This document shows, piece after piece, positions 31,830 through 42,297 of a DNA stretch of 64,000 nucleotides (within the stretch, counting starts at the first letter, position 1; every line of letters starts with the position of its first letter). Location of the stretch: the NCBI GenBank assembly GCA_964035575.1, contig OZ037837.1:186001-250000 (forward strand). Reading direction: 5' to 3'. The notes below the pieces were generated by a model. The model was given only the letters and a program-made list of their open reading frames with translations, was not told the DNA's origin and ran no database searches. This stretch comes from Rhynchopus sp. YZ270_cl-10. Lineage: Eukaryota; Euglenozoa; Diplonemea; Diplonemida; Diplonemidae. A program made the position numbers and the translations under genes.

Positions 31830-33039
31830 GTCTCCAACGGGAGACTCGTGACTGTTTGTGTGTACGCTCAAAAGACAAACGAACGGGTAGAGCAAAGAGG
31901 GAGAACAAAGTTGCTTGTTCGCTTACACGATACGGTAATTTGAAAATATATCCGTTTCGCTTGTTCGCTTGATCAGATCTCGACCGTTTGTTGCATTGCA
32001 CGCTTCCGTTCGGTGTTCAATTTTACTTTTAGCATTGCATGTACAGGCTGTATCCTAAGTCGGGAAAAAACCACCATTTTCGGACCCGTCGTGTCCCAGA
32101 ATTTTTTTTCCCAAAAAAAAAAAAAAAAAAAAGACAAAAAAAAACCAGGGAAGTTCCTAAGTGGGACCGAGAACATGAAATTCTGGATTTTAGTTTTTTT
32201 TTCCTTTTTTTTTTTCCTTTTTTTCCTTGGGGGGCTTTCTTGTGGTTTCTAGTGGGTTTCACTGTAGGTGACACACCACCAGTGTGGTGAAATGGTCGAA
32301 ACTCTCAAAAGCAAGAGTTTTCAGGGGGCAAGAAAAAAAAATTGACAACAAAATCCTGCACCGTCAGGGCTGTACCCCCAATTTTTTTTTGCCTGCGGCG
32401 CCATTTTTCATTTTTTGCTCTACAAAAATGGGTTCGTTGGAAGCTAGATTTTTACACTGTACTCAAAATTTTTTGCCTGCGGCGCCATTTATATTATTTT
32501 TTGCTCCGCAAAAAGAGAAGTGCAACGCCTCACCGTTCATCGGCGGAAGCACTGGTTCCACGGGTTATCGAACCCCAGAGAGCACTTCATTGGCATGCAC
32601 GCGGTTACCGCGAGGGAGCGTGTATACAGGTACAAAATCACTTCCCCATCCAAATAATATTCCCAACGTCTTTGGGGGTCCCCTTCCATTTTGCAGCCAA
32701 AAATGCAACTAGACCAAAGCTGCAAAAAGTTCCGCGCGAGTGTAGCGCGCCCGGGTTTGGGACCCCTTTTTGAATTTCGAAGGGCGGTTAAAGTGGGCCC
32801 AGAATCACAGTTCTGACACTCATTTAGCATTGTGAGCAACTCACTAGTGGTCGTAACCAAAATTTGTATCAATCAAGAACTTGTCCATTTTCTCGAAATG
32901 ACCCCACTACAGTGAGGGTAGAGCTCGGAAAGCCCGAAAAAGGGCAAAAAACCCCACCCAAAAAAAGGAAAAAAACGGGAACATAAATCCAGAATTTTGC
33001 TGTTTTTCCCGAGAACAAGGAACAACCCTGAAAAAAACC

Positions 33040-33154
33040 CATTCCGAGCTTTCGGCCCCGCACGTTGGCGGGGCATCTCCGCTCATATGTGGCCCGGTAA
33101 ACTCATTCCGAGCTTTCGGCCCCGTACGTTGGCGGGGCATCTCCGCTCATATGT
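33040..33154 (+). repeat. Two 51-base direct repeats, 63-bp period
   Basis: ATTCCGAGCTTTCGGCCCCG starts at 33041 and 33104; each is followed by CGTTGGCGGGGCATCTCCGC. One base differs between the copies. Confidence 0.85.
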
Positions 33155-33817
33155 ACAAAATTTTGGTGATTTAAATTTCCGCAAAATATGAACCCATACT
33201 CGTAAACAATAGTCATTTTCAGGCTGAGAACCATGAAATTGTGGTGTTTTGACTGGGAACAGGGAGCGCCGCAGGCGCACGGTACCCAACTTTTGCCTTT
33301 TTATTTTCCCTTTTCCCTGCCTTCTTTTGATTGCGCGAGCCGATTGCTCGGTGAGGTCGCATGCGTGTAAAAACACTCTAACGCACCCTTACTATGAAAT
33401 ATGAGATTCTCTGGTTTTAGTAAGGAAAAACGTACCGAGAAAAATCACCAAAATCTACGGTAGTCGGTAGTAATCCAGCGCGACCCCTGATAGGGAACTG
33501 CATTTTTTTTATGGCGCCGCAGGCGAAAAAAAATTAGAGTACGGTGTACGAATATAGCTATTGATACAAGTCACTCAACGAACCCTTTTTGCGGAGCAAA
33601 AAAAGGAAAAATGGCGCCGCCAGGGCGTTCGCCCCGGGGCGAAAAATATTTTTTTTCGTTAAAAAAATCTTTTCCTGAAAAAATGACATTTTATTTCGCC
33701 CCAGGGCTTCGCCCCACCGGGGCGAAACCCTGTATAAATAAATAAATAAATAAATAAAAAAGGGGGGTAAAAAAAAAAAAGAGAGAGAGATTTCTCCCCA
33801 CCACCCTGTCGACCAGC

Positions 33818-33896
33818 GGTTTGCGGAACAGTGGACACCCCTCTGCGACCCCCCCGGAGGGGGGGTCGCAGAGGGGTGTCCACTGTTCCGCAAACC
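33818..33896. repeat. Perfect 38-bp inverted repeat with GGA loop
   Basis: Arms 33818-33855 and 33859-33896 are exact reverse complements around the loop GGA at 33856-33858. Next to it lie shorter GC hairpins (TTCGCCCCGGGGCGAA near 33628) and TAAATAAA repeats. Confidence 0.95.
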
Positions 33897-34721
33897 CGCC
33901 TGCCGTGAGAGGAAGTTTCCCCAGCACTCCCGCTCGCTCCTCAATCCTGCAGTCTGCTGAAGGTGCCCCGTACCCCCTGTTATAGAAGGTGTCACTAGTC
34001 GTGTCAACTGTACCTTCAACGGCAGAGAGACGTTTTAGTTTATTGAAAATAAGCAAACTAAGGATGAAGTCTCATATGACAGATGCCTCTCTCTTGTACA
34101 TCTGTTTGATTAAACAACACAAAGAGACCCTCAGTGAGGGGGGATTGATGAAATTCTCCATCGTTTTGCTGGTTTTAGTATCAGGAAAGTTCAGCTGTAA
34201 TAGCACTTGTGCTGGGGAAGGGAACACGCGCAAATCGCAAATTTTTTCTGACCACTCAGTACCAGGGATTCACCCCCCACGAACTAGCTTCTCTCCGGCG
34301 GAAAAAAATTTTTGACCGGCTATTTTAAGCACTAGTAAAAAAGCAAAAATTTAAGGGTTTTTGGCATTTCGCCACGATCAGGAAAAAACGATGGCGATAG
34401 CGAACGCCCTGGGCGCCGCAGGCAAAAAAAATTAAGGTACAGGATGCAACCCAGTTCCCAGGTGCATATCCTGGAAGGAAATTTATTGCCGGCCGATTTT
34501 TTTCTTTCTTTTGGCTAAAAAAATCGCCACGTACCACGAAAAAGAAAAAAAAAAAAAAGCGTGTCCCAGAACCCAGAAAAAAAAAAAAAAAGGTTGAAAA
34601 CGGGCCGAAAAAACGTGTCCCAGAATCCAGATTAGGATACAGCCTGCATGTAATCATAAAAATGAAATACCCCCCCTTCTTTGTTTATTCGTTGTTTGTT
34701 GTTTGTTGATCGCATCCATCC

Positions 34722-35838
34722 CATTCCTGTGTGTTTCCCGAGGCGGAAAGGGTCTGACTTCGTGTCGACCCAGTGGACCCCAATCTGTGCAGTATGGTCG
34801 TTCATCGAAATTTCTTCTGCTTTGAGTCCCAACACGTCTGAGCATCGTGCTGCCCCTTGCCACATCATCGTCAACGCCAGCTTCAGCGATGGGTTTTTGG
34901 CTAAAGATATAGCCTTGCGTATCTCCTCTGTTGTCGCCGGAGGTGCTTGGGTCGTCGGCTTCAGCGCTCCCAATCTCCTCAGTGCCCGTTGGTAGTCGGC
35001 CAACAGTTGCGAACCTTCGGTTCTCGTATTCGCCATTCGTTTCAGCGCTGCCGACGCTACGATTGAGGTTTGTAATGCTGCTGATGGGAGCATGTTTTCC
35101 ATTGTTCGCTTCTTCTCTAACCACAGAATGATCGCCTCGTCGTACCCTAGCTCTGTCTTCATGTGTTGCTCCCAATTTGTTTTGAACTCGTTCAGACGGC
35201 GCCACACGCTTCGCAGCTCCCCCATGTACGACCCCGATAACGCCTGTGACAGAGTGTGTTGCGCCTTCTCCATGACCAGCCGAGCTTGTTCTGTGGTGAG
35301 TGGCATTTCCTTCTGTCGTGGACGTCCGAGATGCGAAGGAGGTCTTTCTTCCAGCAAAGCGCTCAGGCTGAGGTTCCTCGGGGGCGCCGCCCCCCGTGAA
35401 TTTTCTTCCCTGTTGTCGGGTTCTAGGGTTGTCTTCTCTTTTATCTTCTTCTTCGTCGCCAATATTCTGCCTCTGATCCCCAATGACCCCATTGTTGCCG
35501 GTGTTGTCTTGCTTGGTGTAGTGTTTTGAATTTTCTTCCCTATTGTAGTCATTAAGTTGTCGTCTTTTGTTTGGTATTGTCCCCGTATCGTGCTCGGTGT
35601 AGTGTTTTGAATTTTCTTCCCTATTGTCGCCATTAAATTGTCGTCTTTTGTTTGGTATTGTCCCCGTATCGTGCTTTGTGTCGTGTTTTGAATTTTCTTC
35701 CCTATTGTCGCCATTAAATTGTCGTCTTTTGCTTGGTATTGTCCCCGTATCTTCTTTTTTGTAGCGTCCTGCATTGTCTTCCCTGATGTCCTCCCGATAG
35801 TACTCCTGTTTTCTTGTATTTCTTCCCCTGTCAGTCAA
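34722..35838 (-). mobile_element. Recombinase region of the retroelement copy
   Basis: Part of the fossil above. A core resembling GAARCSDVLGL (active-site Arg region of tyrosine recombinases) follows a helical N-terminal part (SVWRRLNEFKTNWEQHMK) and a hydrophilic repeat linker. The C-terminal HxxR region is present only in the other copy near 10250. Confidence 0.6.
35575..35765. repeat. 81-bp (27-codon) tandem repeats in the element linker
   Basis: TATTGTCCCCGTATCGTGCT starts at 35575 and 35656 and a variant at 35737: period 81, three copies. It occupies the same place in the element that is expanded as a 16/17-bp minisatellite in the 8.7-kb copy. Confidence 0.9.
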
Positions 35839-36902
35839 CGTCTGGGACCTGCGTACCTTCTTAACTCCTTTCCCGTGTTGCCCCAGTAGTCTCGGTCGCG
35901 CCCCCTCGTATCGTCTCCTCCCCTGTCCCTGTCGTCTCTCTTCTCCTTGGCGTCCCTCCCTGAATCCCGCGTCTTCGACGGTACCTCTGCGTGCGGCTGC
36001 TTCTTGGCCGTGTCCATAATGCGAGCTTGGATGACTTTTGAGAAGTCATCCACCGCGTATCCCTTTGCTTTAGACTCGTACATCATCCTTCCGGCAGCAT
36101 TAGCCCCAATAATTGTGGTCGAGGTGAGTTCTACTATGGTGTTGTGTATGGGCGTCAGGAACTTGGTTGCGGGTGGGTCCTCTGAGTCCTCGATCAGCGC
36201 CAGGGAGTTGTCCAGCGCCTCGAAGCATCTTAGGACGCCCTTTTGATACTCGAGTGCATTGTCAAAAGTGGGTAGGGTCGACTCCCTGAATGCCTTTCCT
36301 ACCTTTTCCCTGATCTCCTTTCTGATGCGGCTGTTTTGGATGTTTTTCCAGGTTGCAACAACATACGGCGAGAAATCAGCGTCGAGTGCCGTTTGCTGGG
36401 ACTTCTTGATAAACTCTATAGTTTTCTTGAGACTCTCGTTCTCCTGCTGCAGAAAATCCAAACGTGCAAAAGTGTGCATGAAAAGCTTCTTAGCGGTTTC
36501 CGGAATCACTGCGAGGAGCCCTTCCACCGTGTCCTCTGCGTCGTCGTCCTCCTCGTCCTGCTGCTGCTGCTCGATCGGCTTTTCCTTTTTCACCTTCGTT
36601 CTTGGCGCACGTCTCCACGCGCACACCGGACACACCCATCTCTCTGTCTTCTTGAGGAAGTCTGTGATCACCCCTTCAGGGATTAGCCCCGTGTTCCGCA
36701 TGCACGTCTTCGTGCACTGTCTGCCGCAGCCCATGCAGCCAAGGACACCCTTTTTGTGCATGACACCGCACGAAGGAAAAATGCACTCATCTTCGGTGTC
36801 CGGTTCCATTGCATTTGCTTTGGGTACTGGGGGTTTGATCTGATCCCAAATGACCTTATCCCCACCCGGCCAGCTATCCCAGGGAACAGCCACAGATGAC
36901 AT
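35835..36902 (-). mobile_element. ORF1 of the retroelement, zinc-finger protein
   Basis: Part of the fossil at 34661-37071; 355 codons from the ATG at 36902, just after the A-tract. Residues about 38-96 are a Cys/His cluster (CIFPSC, CMGCGRQC, CPVC) of PHD-like spacing. Then an acidic run (QQQQDEEDDDAED), a predicted coiled coil (KKLFMHTFARLDFLQQE) and a basic RD-rich tail. In position it corresponds to the gag-like ORF1 of VIPER/TATE elements; function not established. Confidence 0.65.
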
Positions 36903-37151
36903 AGTTTTTTTTTTTTTTTTTCAAACCCCAAAAGTCCCGAAAACCCCGAAAAACCCGCGTCCTGAAGTACGGTGGAGAGGTGGAGCACAAGGGGGGAAGG
37001 GGAAAACGGTAAAACTCATGACAATCGACGAGCGCGTCTTTCATTTCCAGACGTATTGCATACTCGTACATAAAAAAAATGTCGTCACCAAGTTGCCAAA
37101 AAGATGCTCCTTGGGTATTAAACTGTGTAATAAAGAACCAAAGTTCGTTGT

Positions 37152-37255
37152 ATTATTATTAGGACAAATACTTTGTGGTGGGAAATGATTCAAACGTCTG
37201 AGACTTTTTTGTTTATTCCCCCCTTATTGTGCACCTCATTTCTGTACTTCAGGAT
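37152..37255 (+). repeat. Dispersed repeat RA
   Basis: ATTAGGACAAATACTTTGTG to CATTTCTGTACTTCAGG; direct counterpart of the 45.4- and 48.4-kb copies. Confidence 0.85.
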
Positions 37256-37435
37256 TTATTATTCTTGACATTCTGAGTGTTGGATGAGGAAGGGTCCACA
37301 CGCGTCATTGCCAGACACGTGGTGCGTGTATTGTTTCCCATTTGGTGCACAATTGGTCTCCTGCGATCTGGGGGGGAAAACCCAAGAGAAAGATATTGTC
37401 CCGTGTCTGCTCGTCTTTGTTTATTTTTTTTTTTT

Positions 37436-37615
37436 GGTTTGTTTTGTAATAAAGGGGGGTGGGGGATAAAACAATTATCCCCCGTTTTTTCTCCCCCATT
37501 TTATTTTATTTTATCCCCCACTACAGTTATCCCCCATTTCCCACACCGCGTTTTTGGTGTGGATTTTCCTTGGGGATGGGGATATTCAGGTGAGAAAAAA
37601 GAGAGATATTTTTTT
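37436..37615 (+). repeat. 180-bp direct repeat, first copy
   Basis: Nearly identical to 40232-40411: GGTTTGTTTTGTAATAAAGG, several TTATCCCCC runs, CACACCGCGTTTTTGGTGTG hairpin and GGGATATTCAGGTGAG. Low divergence indicates a recent duplication. Confidence 0.95.
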
Positions 37616-37639
37616 GTATACAAACATACGAAGCGGTAC

Positions 37640-37850
37640 GCGTACGGTTTGTAAGGAAATAATACAAACCGAAATGATTGGGCTCTTTCGGATTGAATGA
37701 TTTGAATAGTGTGTGTGTGTGTGTGTTTTCGGAAATATATACTGTCTCTTTTCTAGCTTGTTTAATGTTCATTGTTTTCCTTTCATTGCCCTTTGCTTGT
37801 GCTCCCCGACTCCAATTCAATCAATACTCACAGAGGGGGGCCAAAAATAC
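37640..37850 (-). repeat. Dispersed repeat RC, inverted copy
   Basis: Reverse complement of the family; carries a (GT)n run near 37710 and CTTTGCTTGTGCTCCCCGAC. Confidence 0.8.
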
Positions 37851-37887
37851 AATTAGCGTTTCTCGTTTTTCCAGAGTTTCCGCCAAG

Positions 37888-37982
37888 GTGTACCGGGGTG
37901 TACTTTGGTACACCCCAATATTTTTCCAGGAAAAAATTGGATTTTTACAGGGATTCGGGGTGTACCAAAGTACACCCCGAGA
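37888..37982. repeat. Pair of mirror hairpins
   Basis: GGGGTGTACTTTGGTACACC and, about 70 bases on, GGGGTGTACCAAAGTACACC: each is a 9-bp-stem hairpin and each is the reverse complement of the other, so the pair can also form one larger stem. Confidence 0.9.
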
Positions 37983-38271
37983 AAAATGGGGTTTTAAGAG
38001 GTTGTAGATGACCCCCCGTGGTCATGTGACCCCACCGTGCAGAGCGTTTGGCTCGCTGTGTCAAAAGAAGTGGAAGAAAAGGGGGGTAAAATCTAGGGAA
38101 AAAGAAAAAAAAAAAAGTAGCGTACCGTGCGCCTGCGGCGCTGTGTTGCTGGCTATTTGATGTTGCTATATTATCATTGACACTTCTGTGTATCGCCCCC
38201 TTTTTAAAGGAGGCTTCGGTGCAAGCGACGAATGCATTCACTTTCTACTACATGTCCCAACGGGATCCCTC

Positions 38272-38542
38272 TCATCACTCTCACAAGACTCCTTACCTTT
38301 CCCCATTGTCTCCTTGATTCCGCTTCCACCTCCTCCAGCCGAAGTGATGCCCGTATCGCCTCGTCAACCGTGGGAGGGGTCTCCTTCTTGACCAAGACAA
38401 GTCGGCTCTGCCGCAGCTTTGGCAACTTTTTGGGTTTTAGCACCAGCTTTGATAGCAACCATGTTAAACTTCACAGCTGGTTCGTTTGGAGGTCGGGGGT
38501 GGAAGCTTCACAAGGTAAAGGAGTCTTGTGAGAGGGTGATGG
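38272..38542. repeat. Short inverted repeat about 240 bp apart
   Basis: CTCACAAGACTCCTTACCTT (within 38272-38304) returns inverted at 38512-38542 with one inserted base. The enclosed minus-strand frame (KVRSLVRVMRGIPLG) is open but has no ATG at its head. Confidence 0.6.
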
Positions 38543-39027
38543 TATTTGCTTTTTTCATTGCATGGCGCTACACAGTGATTACAGTGCTGCAGAGATGCGC
38601 CACATATCTGCAGCCCAGTGGAAGTGACACCCCAACCGGTAGTGAGCGTATCTCGCGCCTCCCCTTCTTCCCTTTCAACCCTTCCCAAAAAAATTTTTTG
38701 GAGCACCCCCGCACGCTTCGCCTCTCTACCTGTGTCTGCCAGGGAGGCGCGCGCGAAGCGCGCGACGACCGCTTTTTCGGGGAGAAAAAAAATTTTTTTG
38801 GGGGTCATTTTCATGGTACACCCCAATTTCTGAAACCCCAAATCCTGGCGGAAACCCTGTTTTCAAAAAAAAACAAGTAATTGCTATCGGAAAAAAAACC
38901 GGGTGTGCTGTGGAACTCCACTCTGAAAAAAATATAATCTACAACACGCCAGCATTCTGCTCTTCTGCAGGTACTAAAACGCTCTTCGTACGCTGGACCC
39001 ACTGGGATGCAGGCGGATCTGAAACTT

Positions 39028-39270
39028 TTAAACAGTGGGGCTGGCCTCTTCGTCCAGCACCATCTGCTCGATCGCGTTATTGGACGTAGTCTCGGCAGGC
39101 TCGATAACCATTCGCTCGCGCGGCCTCGGCATGTTCCAGCTCGTAGTCGTCCACAGGCTCCCACGCATCGTCGTCGTCATCAGAGCAGTGCGGAAGGAAC
39201 ACATAATGCACAGACGACAACACGTCGTCGATCGCACCAGGCATCGTCACATCAGCAACTCCAGAAAATC
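39028..39270 (-). other. Possible acidic coding fragment, unrecognised
   Basis: A minus-strand frame begins MPGAIDDVLSSVHYVF and continues through CSDDDDDAWEPVDDYELE, then ends after about 55 codons, while a neighbouring frame (MVIEPAETTSNNAIEQ) stays open. It may be the acidic start of a decayed gene. No family recognised. Confidence 0.3.
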
Positions 39271-39834
39271 GCCAGGATGCTATGGTGGTTTCGAAAATCG
39301 CGCGGAGTTATCCACAGCACACCCCAGTTTTTTCTTAGCAATTAGTTGTTCTTGTTATTATTGTTTTCCACACACCTTCCTTCAACCCTCGTAGGATCAG
39401 TTCGCATTTTTTTCGCGAAAACATGAAATTACACATTTCAAGAGAACAAAAAATTAAAAAGGTTCGCCCCCTCAATGGGACGCCGTAAACCATAATTCCT
39501 CAGTGTCAGCCGCATCATTTCAATGAAACCAAAAAGTGGCTTATTTGCATTTTTGGGCTCCGCCCGTGCAGCGGTGGGGTCATTTCGGAAAATTGGACAA
39601 TTTTTTGACCACTTAAATTTTGAGAAATATGAGCCCGGTTCCTTATACGTGGGGCCCATTTTTGGCCAAAATTTTTCTCAAAATCGACGAAATTAAAATT
39701 AGACCCCTTACCCCCCCCCAGAATCATTTCAATACACTACCTGTATTGGTTGCTGACGCGTGTATACAGGAAGGTTGGGAAAAAAAAAAAGGAAAGAAAG
39801 TAAGTAAGCACGCAGATGCGTCCCTCTGTTTGTT

Positions 39835-40225
39835 ACTGGTAATGCACGTTGGGCCTAGCGCTCGTCGCATGTTATGCTTATATGTATGCGTCATAGTACC
39901 CTTGGGCCGGTTTTACGCACAGTACCGTCGAGGGACGTACTGTTGGCAACTAACCTACACACCTTTGTTTTTACTGTTTAGGATACGACTTGCATACAGC
40001 ATACAAGCGCAGCATTTGGGCTCATACGTGTGGTGCTTCGCCCTCACTCTTTGTCATCCGACTCAGCAGCCTTGGCGCGGGTTGCATAACTCAGCAGACT
40101 TGGCGCGGGTTGTTTCACGAATTCTGAGGAGAAAGCTACAGTTTTATTGAATTGAATTGGAGAAGGGGATGCGTCCAATGAAAATCACGTCAGTAGAAAA
40201 GTTCGAGAATGTAGGTTTTATTATT
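39835..40225 (-). repeat. Dispersed repeat RB, inverted copy
   Basis: Reverse complement of 13830-14260; a duplicated CTCAGCAG..TTGGCGCGGGTTG motif near 40065-40110 is peculiar to this copy. Confidence 0.85.
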
Positions 40226-40231
40226 TTTTTT

Positions 40232-40411
40232 GGTTTGTTTTGTAATAAAGGGGGGTGGGGGATAAAACAATTATCCCCCGTTTTTTCTCCCCCATTTTAT
40301 TTTATTTTATCCCCCACTACAGTTATCCCCCATTTCCCACACCGCGTTTTTGGTGTGGATTTTCCTTGGGGATGGGGATATTCAGGTGAGAAAAAAGAGA
40401 GATATTTTTTT
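40232..40411 (+). repeat. 180-bp direct repeat, second copy
   Basis: Counterpart of 37436-37615; further TTATCCCCCACTACA pieces follow at 40418 and 41895. Confidence 0.95.
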
Positions 40412-40860
40412 TTTATCCCCCACTACAATTATCCCCCATTTTTTGAGAAGAAAAAACTGGCGATATTTTTTATTTTATCCGCCATTCTACCAGGGCACTA
40501 GCTTGGTTTTGGGGAAAATTCCAGAAGTGGGTCGCTTTCCATAAAAGTGGGTCAGCGAGTTTTTTACTACAGAAGATGGTTTAGCGGCGTTCTACGAGCT
40601 ATTTTCTCCAATCCCAGCTTGTGGTGGGGGATATTCGCGAAAATGGCCAAAATTCGGTCAGTGTTGCAGTAATCCACCGAAATGTGCTGTTTGCCCGCCT
40701 CACTTTGTGGTCTCTCGGAAAACTACCACTGGTATCTCATCCAGGGTTTTTTTTTGCGGAGCAAAAAATAGTAATATAATATGGCGCGCCGCAGGCGAAA
40801 AAAAAAATAGGGTGCAGTGTAAAAATCTAGCTTTTTACACCACAGAGTCACTCAACGAAC

Positions 40861-40883
40861 CCTTTTTTGCGGAGCAAAAAAGG
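40861..40883. repeat. GGA-loop hairpin
   Basis: Same perfect 10-bp stem and GGA loop as at 30125 and 30790, followed by the GGCGCCGCAGGC motif. Confidence 0.85.
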
Positions 40884-41356
40884 AAAAATGGCGCCGCAGG
40901 CAAAAAAATAAAAATATGGTACAGCCTCCTGGGTCCTCCTCTAGACCCTTCCCACGTGCAAAACCCTACAGAATTCTCAGATTTTTGGTGGGATGATGGC
41001 AGGATGATGGTTTTTGGTCGGGGGGGAAAGCCATTTTCCGTGGGATGATGGATGATGGTTAGCGTCAGGCCTGAACAGGCTCGGGGGGAGTTCCCTGTAG
41101 TCGAGCTCCCAAAAATTTTTTTTCTAAAATCCAAAATCCAATTTTTTTTTTTTTTTTCCGGCTGACCCAGGGCCTTAGGGTGGTCGGGGGGGTAGCCGCC
41201 AACTGCTGGTCCAAACCCGGTTTGCTGGTCAATGCAAAAAACAGGTGAAAAGCACACAGTGGTAAAAAAAGACTCCCTGCCACTGCAGGGAGGTGACGCG
41301 CTTTCTCCCCTCTGATGCACAAAATCGTGAAAGGCGGGTGGGGAGGGTGAACCACA

Positions 41357-41575
41357 AGCCGTAGTGGGTGTCAGCCTTCGTATCAGTAACCTCAGTACAT
41401 CTATAAAAGAAGCGGCGGTCATGGCACCCAAAGGTTCCAGGCGAAGCCACGGTACGCAACATTTCAAAAAAATTCCCTTAAAATGGCACATTTTAACTGC
41501 CAAACTATGTCATAGGAAGGTGGGTTGGCAAGATTGCGCCGCAGGCGCACGGTACGCTACTTTTTTTATTTCGCC
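41357..41575 (+). repeat. Dispersed repeat RI, second copy
   Basis: Counterpart of 29853-30075, ending GCGCCGCAGGCGCACGGTAC. Confidence 0.8.
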
Positions 41576-41994
41576 ATGCTGCATGCTTCCTTTTCCTTCG
41601 GCGTTTGACCAATTGAGTCGCGTTCTGGTCTCCCACGGTGGGCCCTTGAGCCCCCAGGGTCTCTGCATCTGTGACACACCCGACTGTTCTGGTGGGATTC
41701 TCAAAAAAAAATCTCAAAAAAAATCTATTGTTATTTTTTTTTTTTAGACCCGGACCAGCAATACCTAGGGTTGCTGGTCCGCTGACCAGCAAAAAGTACC
41801 ACCCTAAGGGCCTGGGCTGACCCACTTTTTTTTTTTTAAGTACAGGAAGTGGGTCAGCTGACCCGCTGACCCAGCCAAGCTAGTCCCCTGCATTCTACAG
41901 TTATCCCCCACTACAATTATCCCTCCCCCCCCTTTATGTTTGTTTCTCTTTCTTTGTGATCGTTCTTGCTTTGCTTTGCATTGATGCATCCACA

Positions 41995-42150
41995 CAGAAG
42001 AAACATGTCGTCTGTGGTATATGAAGCTGGTGTAGAGCACAGACATGGGATGGAGAGGGGCTGTCTATGTGGGAGAGAGGTGAAAAAGGGGGTAAAACAA
42101 CAGCATTCTCAAATTCAATAGCGACAGAAACGTTTTTTGTACCTTGTACC
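41995..42150 (+). repeat. Dispersed repeat RD, second copy
   Basis: Counterpart of 31349-31500; lies 150 bp from the end of the pseudocyclase gene. The piece 42217-42286 (GCCGCACTCAGCGTTAA) also recurs near 54930. Confidence 0.75.
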
Positions 42151-42297
42151 CAAAGGGAATTGAGGAGTCCGTTGCGATTTATTAACGCCGTTTGACTGCT
42201 ACTATGTGGAAACATAAAAGCTGTAACTGTATGCTGGCTGAGAGGTGCCAACAGTACGCCAATCGGCCGCACTCAGCGTTAACCAGGTGTGCGTAGC

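Larger units (their letters stand above)
31305..34660. other. Repeat-rich DNA without a gene
   Basis: Contains RD (31349-31500), a detached 3' end of the pseudocyclase (31682-31829), inverted GGCGCC hairpin repeats (32380-32520), two 51-base direct repeats (33040-33154), a large perfect hairpin (33818-33896) and many A/T tracts. No coding frame is supported. Confidence 0.65.
34661..37071 (-). mobile_element. Old tyrosine-recombinase retroelement, internally reduced copy
   Basis: Same family as 8710-13817, read on the minus strand. Parts: 5' block with A-tract (37071-36903), ORF1 (36902-35835), recombinase-region linker with 81-bp repeats, recombinase core (about 35300-34740), then directly the 3' block (34720-34661) with GATGCGATCAACAAAC. 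The RT and RNase H part seen in the other copy is absent, so it could not move alone. Looks younger than the 8.7-kb copy because long frames persist. Confidence 0.75.
37072..42297. other. Repeat-rich DNA; no complete gene
   Basis: Contains RA, inverted RC, two copies of a 180-bp block, inverted RB, RI, RD and many hairpins, each listed separately. Short frames at 38204-38458 and 39028-39237 look partly protein-like but lack a credible start or extent. Nothing else supported. Confidence 0.6.

Noticed and set aside
35835-36902. ORF1 with PHD-like finger as a host chromatin gene
   Set aside because: It sits directly between the retroelement's A-tract and recombinase region, so it belongs to the element.
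38204-38458. 84-codon minus-strand frame (KKLPKLRQSRLVLVKKE)
   Set aside because: No ATG at its head, lies between inverted repeats, no homologue recognised.
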